A stretch of 64,000 bases of DNA, taken from positions 62,001-126,000 of the forward strand of contig JAEXNR010000007.1 of NCBI GenBank assembly GCA_023439505.1. Direction: 5' to 3'. The notes under the pieces are model-generated. The model made no database searches and had not been told where the DNA came from. It saw nothing but the letters and a program-made list of their open reading frames with translations. The stretch is from Bacillota bacterium. Lineage in GTDB: Bacteria > Bacillota > Clostridia > Lachnospirales > Lachnospiraceae. This document shows, in pieces, positions 61,633-64,000 of the stretch (the stretch's first letter is position 1; the number at the start of each line of letters is the position of its first letter). Made by a program: the position numbers and the translations under genes.

Positions 61633-62168
61633 ATTTACCAAATAAAATAACCATATTCAGAGTATTGATGATTCCTGTATTTCTAATTTTTATGCTTGTG
61701 CCGGACATCCCTTATGGAAGGTATATTGCAGCGGCAATTTTTATTATTGCTGCCCTCAGTGATTTTGTAGACGGGTATCTGGCCCGAAAGTATCACCTGG
61801 TTACAAACTTTGGCAAGTTTATGGATCCGCTTGCTGATAAACTGCTTGTTTCCAGTGCACTGATTTGTTTTGTGGAACTGCATATTCTTGCTGCCTGGAT
61901 TGTCATCATCATTATTGCCAGAGAATTTATCATCAGTGGTTTCCGGCTCGTAGCATCCGATAAAGGAGTTGTAATAGCCGCCGGATGGTGGGGCAAACTA
62001 AAGACGAACGTACAGATGATCATGAGCGTGATGTTAATTATCAATCTTGACAATCCTTTTATCAATGTACTGGAACAGATCGCAATTTATTTATCCTTAA
62101 TTTTAACCATTGTTTCTCTTGTGGATTATATCTATCAGAATCGCAGTGTATTAAGGGATACAAAATAA
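61629..62168 (+). CDS. pgsA: Phosphatidylglycerophosphate synthase
   Basis: Makes phosphatidylglycerol phosphate from CDP-diacylglycerol and glycerol-3-phosphate in the membrane. The 179-residue product starts NLPNKITIFRVLMIPVFLIF and has the CDP-alcohol phosphotransferase signature spread over SDFVDGYLARKYHLVTNFG and KFMDPLADK, with all four Asp present. About four hydrophobic segments are visible. GGAGAAAGGAAG precedes the ATG, which overlaps the rimO stop (ATGA). cinA follows 60 bp later, the same order as in Bacillus. Confidence 0.95.
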   Translation: MNLPNKITIFRVLMIPVFLIFMLVPDIPYGRYIAAAIFIIAALSDFVDGYLARKYHLVTNFGKFMDPLADKLLVSSALICFVELHILAAWIVIIIIAREFIISGFRLVASDKGVVIAAGWWGKLKTNVQMIMSVMLIINLDNPFINVLEQIAIYLSLILTIVSLVDYIYQNRSVLRDTK

Positions 62169-62228
62169 GCCACGAAGGTTGCCCGAGCATCCACTTTGAA
62201 ATTATATTCCGGAAAGGAAGTCTTCCAA

Positions 62229-63503
62229 ATGATTGTCGAAATAATCAGCGTAGGTACGGAAATTTTACTTGGAAACATTGTAAATACAAATGCAAATTAT
62301 CTTGCAAAAAAATGTGCCGAGCTTGGTTTGTCCTCCTATTTCCAAGTTGCTGTCGGAGATAACGAGACCAGATTAAGCAGTGTAATCGAAACAGCACTTA
62401 ATCGAAGTGACATTCTGATTTTGACTGGAGGTCTTGGTCCGACACAGGATGATATGACCAAAGAAGCGACAGCAAAGGTACTTCAACGGCCGCTGATGAT
62501 GGATGAGCACTCCAGAGAACGGATTCTGTCCTATTTTCATGGTATTGATACGTCAAAAAGAGGTTCTGACGGTCTTGCCGCAATTACAGAAAACAATTGG
62601 AAACAGGCGATGAAGATAGCCGGCTGCCTGGTAGTTGATAATGATAACGGAACCGCGCCCGGTTACATTGTAGAAACCGGACAAAAAAGGATTATCTTAT
62701 TACCGGGACCTCCCAGTGAACTGATTCCCATGTTCGAAGTGTCCATTTTCCCATACCTGAAAAAATTGCAGAACAAAGTATTTCTCTCAAAGATGGTTAA
62801 GATTACGGGAATCGGAGAGAGCAGAGCAGAAACTTTGATTCTTGATTTGATTGAAGGACAGACCAATCCGACCATAGCTCCATATGCAAAAAGCGGAGAG
62901 GTGCACTTTCGAATTACGGCTTCTGATGAAAGTGAAGAGGCGGCACACCGGCGCTTACTTCCCTTATTAGAGGAATTAAATAGCCGTTTTCAGGAGAATA
63001 TATACACCACAAAGGAGGAAGAAACCTTAGAAGATGTCGTTGCTTCCTTATTAATAAAACATCATCTGACCCTGGCCAGTGCAGAATCTTGTACCGGCGG
63101 ATTATTAACCGGTCGCATCGTGAACGTTCCCGGGGTGTCAAAAATCCTGCGGGAAGGTTTTATTACTTATTCTAATGAAGCAAAAATGAAGTATCTTGGT
63201 GTTTCGGAAGGCACGCTGAACCGATATGGTGCCGTAAGTGAGCAGACTGCAAAGGAAATGGCCGTGGGCGCGGCCAAAGCGGCCAAAGCCAATGCCTCGC
63301 TTGCTATTACAGGAATTGCGGGTCCTGATGGCGGAACAGAAGAGAAACCGGTGGGACTCGTCTACATCTCCTGTTATCTGAACGATCAGGTTATTGTAAA
63401 AGAGTGCCGGTTTAGAGGCTCCCGGGAAAAAGTCAGAGAACTTAGTGTGATTACGGCACTGGATTTGCTGAGAAGATGCCTTTTGAAGTTTTATGGCTTG
63501 TAA
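62229..63503 (+). CDS. cinA: CinA, competence-damage/NMN deamidase protein
   Basis: Two-domain protein of 424 residues. The MoaB-like N-terminal half has ISVGTEILLGNIVNTNANYLA, LTGGLGPTQDDMTKEA and LLPGPPSELIPMF (COG1058, reported pyrophosphatase). The C-terminal half has SAESCTGGLLTGRIVNVPG, EGFITYSNEAKMKYLGV and GIAGPDGGTEEKPVGLVYI, the nicotinamide mononucleotide deamidase motifs. ATG 62229 has AAAGGAAG 8 bases before it; the frame is open to 62196. recA, which often follows, is not in the next 500 bases. Confidence 0.93.
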   Translation: MIVEIISVGTEILLGNIVNTNANYLAKKCAELGLSSYFQVAVGDNETRLSSVIETALNRSDILILTGGLGPTQDDMTKEATAKVLQRPLMMDEHSRERILSYFHGIDTSKRGSDGLAAITENNWKQAMKIAGCLVVDNDNGTAPGYIVETGQKRIILLPGPPSELIPMFEVSIFPYLKKLQNKVFLSKMVKITGIGESRAETLILDLIEGQTNPTIAPYAKSGEVHFRITASDESEEAAHRRLLPLLEELNSRFQENIYTTKEEETLEDVVASLLIKHHLTLASAESCTGGLLTGRIVNVPGVSKILREGFITYSNEAKMKYLGVSEGTLNRYGAVSEQTAKEMAVGAAKAAKANASLAITGIAGPDGGTEEKPVGLVYISCYLNDQVIVKECRFRGSREKVRELSVITALDLLRRCLLKFYGL

Positions 63504-63671
63504 TTGCGTATTAATAAAGATCGTATTTTGGGCATTTCATTTTATACTTTCATAAAAATGTTATTAAATATGTATAATTTATGAATCATAACATAGAAAT
63601 GACACAGTTGTATCTTATTGTAATATCAATAAAATTTTATTATTGTTCTTCGATTTTCTAAGGAGGTTATT

Positions 63672-64000
63672 ATGGAACGATCCAATAAAAAATTGATATT
63701 GATTACAATATTGATCTGCATCCTTATGCTTTCCGGATGTAATAAAATTCATTTTAGTATTGATAAGAATTCTGATCAGCGTATTGATAATACAAATGAT
63801 GATCAGAAGGAAGACAAGATAGATGAGAAAAAGACTGACAATCAGGAAAAACCGATCCAGACATCTCCCGGTGATTCCACATCCCCGGCACCATCAGCGA
63901 TTCAACCCAATGCCAACACGGAATTAATGATTTATACGATTAACTCCGAAGGAGAGATCAAACCTGCTACAGCACTTATTGAGCAGGGAACAGAGATTAC
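63672..64000 (+). CDS. Lipoprotein, GerMN-like, 3' end outside window
   Basis: The open frame runs off the end of the window after about 109 codons. The N-terminus is a lipoprotein signal, KLILITILICILMLSGC, with Cys22. A charged and then Ser/Pro-rich spacer follows, and the visible start of the folded part (ELMIYTINSEGEIKPATALI) resembles the first strand of GerMN domains found in sporulation and germination lipoproteins. That last call is tentative. AAGGAGGTTATT precedes ATG 63672. The 168 bp upstream are AT-rich with no confident promoter. Confidence 0.65.
   Translation, partial: MERSNKKLILITILICILMLSGCNKIHFSIDKNSDQRIDNTNDDQKEDKIDEKKTDNQEKPIQTSPGDSTSPAPSAIQPNANTELMIYTINSEGEIKPATALIEQGTEI

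Overview
The window reads as chromosomal core DNA from a spore-forming, low-to-mid GC clostridium, most likely Lachnospiraceae. The evidence is the sporulation genes (yqfC, yqfD, spoIIM, a SpoVB-type flippase), Firmicute gene order in several blocks, strong GGAGG ribosome sites, consensus sigma-A promoters, and almost all genes on the + strand. Only the DAHP synthase, a class B sortase and an ArsR-type regulator lie on the - strand. I saw no rRNA, tRNA, phage, transposase gene or CRISPR array.

Layout. 1-1.7 kb: end of a HAD hydrolase, an RluA-type pseudouridine synthase, recU. 1.7-8.0 kb: histidine operon hisZ-hisG-hisD-hisB-hisA-hisIE, lacking hisH and hisF; the last protein carries a degraded HisF-like barrel in front of HisI-HisE. 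8.0-15.8 kb: alaS, rpsU, then the block yqfC-yqfD-phoH-(short PgpH-like HD protein)-ybeY. 15.9-22.4 kb: YerB-like lipoprotein, SpoVB-type flippase, a BofC-like protein, two FAD oxidoreductases. 22.4-25.7 kb: proB, ynzC, a 5-formyl-THF cyclo-ligase and proA. 25.7-34.6 kb: hflK-hflC, M14 peptidase, miaB, rny, an aspartate-type aminotransferase, proC. 34.6-44.2 kb: nudF-spoIIM-xerD, aroG (-), pdp, an Ig-like protein, dacF-like, metallophosphoesterase, scpA-scpB. 44.3-50.3 kb: polyamine operon speD-speA-speE-carboxynorspermidine dehydrogenase-nspC. 50.4-55.7 kb: sortase, a second D,D-carboxypeptidase, a small membrane protein, arsR with divergent nitroreductase and a flavoprotein. 56-64 kb: aconitase-family hydratase, folD, an unknown gene, rimO, pgsA, cinA and the start of a lipoprotein.

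The most unusual content is non-coding. A short hairpin element of 70-80 bp is present as four units at three sites (24.2, 45.3 and 55.0 kb). Each unit begins GTGTGA just after a purine-rich, mostly Shine-Dalgarno-like motif ending in TA. Three of the four end in a fresh GGAGG placed exactly six bases before an ATG. It looks like a mobile element that inserts behind ribosome-binding sites and replaces them. Separately, the aconitase-family gene has a leader with tandem copies of its own Shine-Dalgarno sequence, each paired in a GAAA-loop hairpin with its complement. The last complement can instead pair with the true Shine-Dalgarno, which suggests a two-state translation switch.

Functionally the window is mostly housekeeping: histidine, proline, folate and polyamine metabolism, tRNA/rRNA modification, chromosome segregation, cell wall maturation and sporulation. 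Three core proteins have substitutions at positions normally used in catalysis: the XerD-like recombinase, the PgpH-like HD protein and the HisF-like domain.
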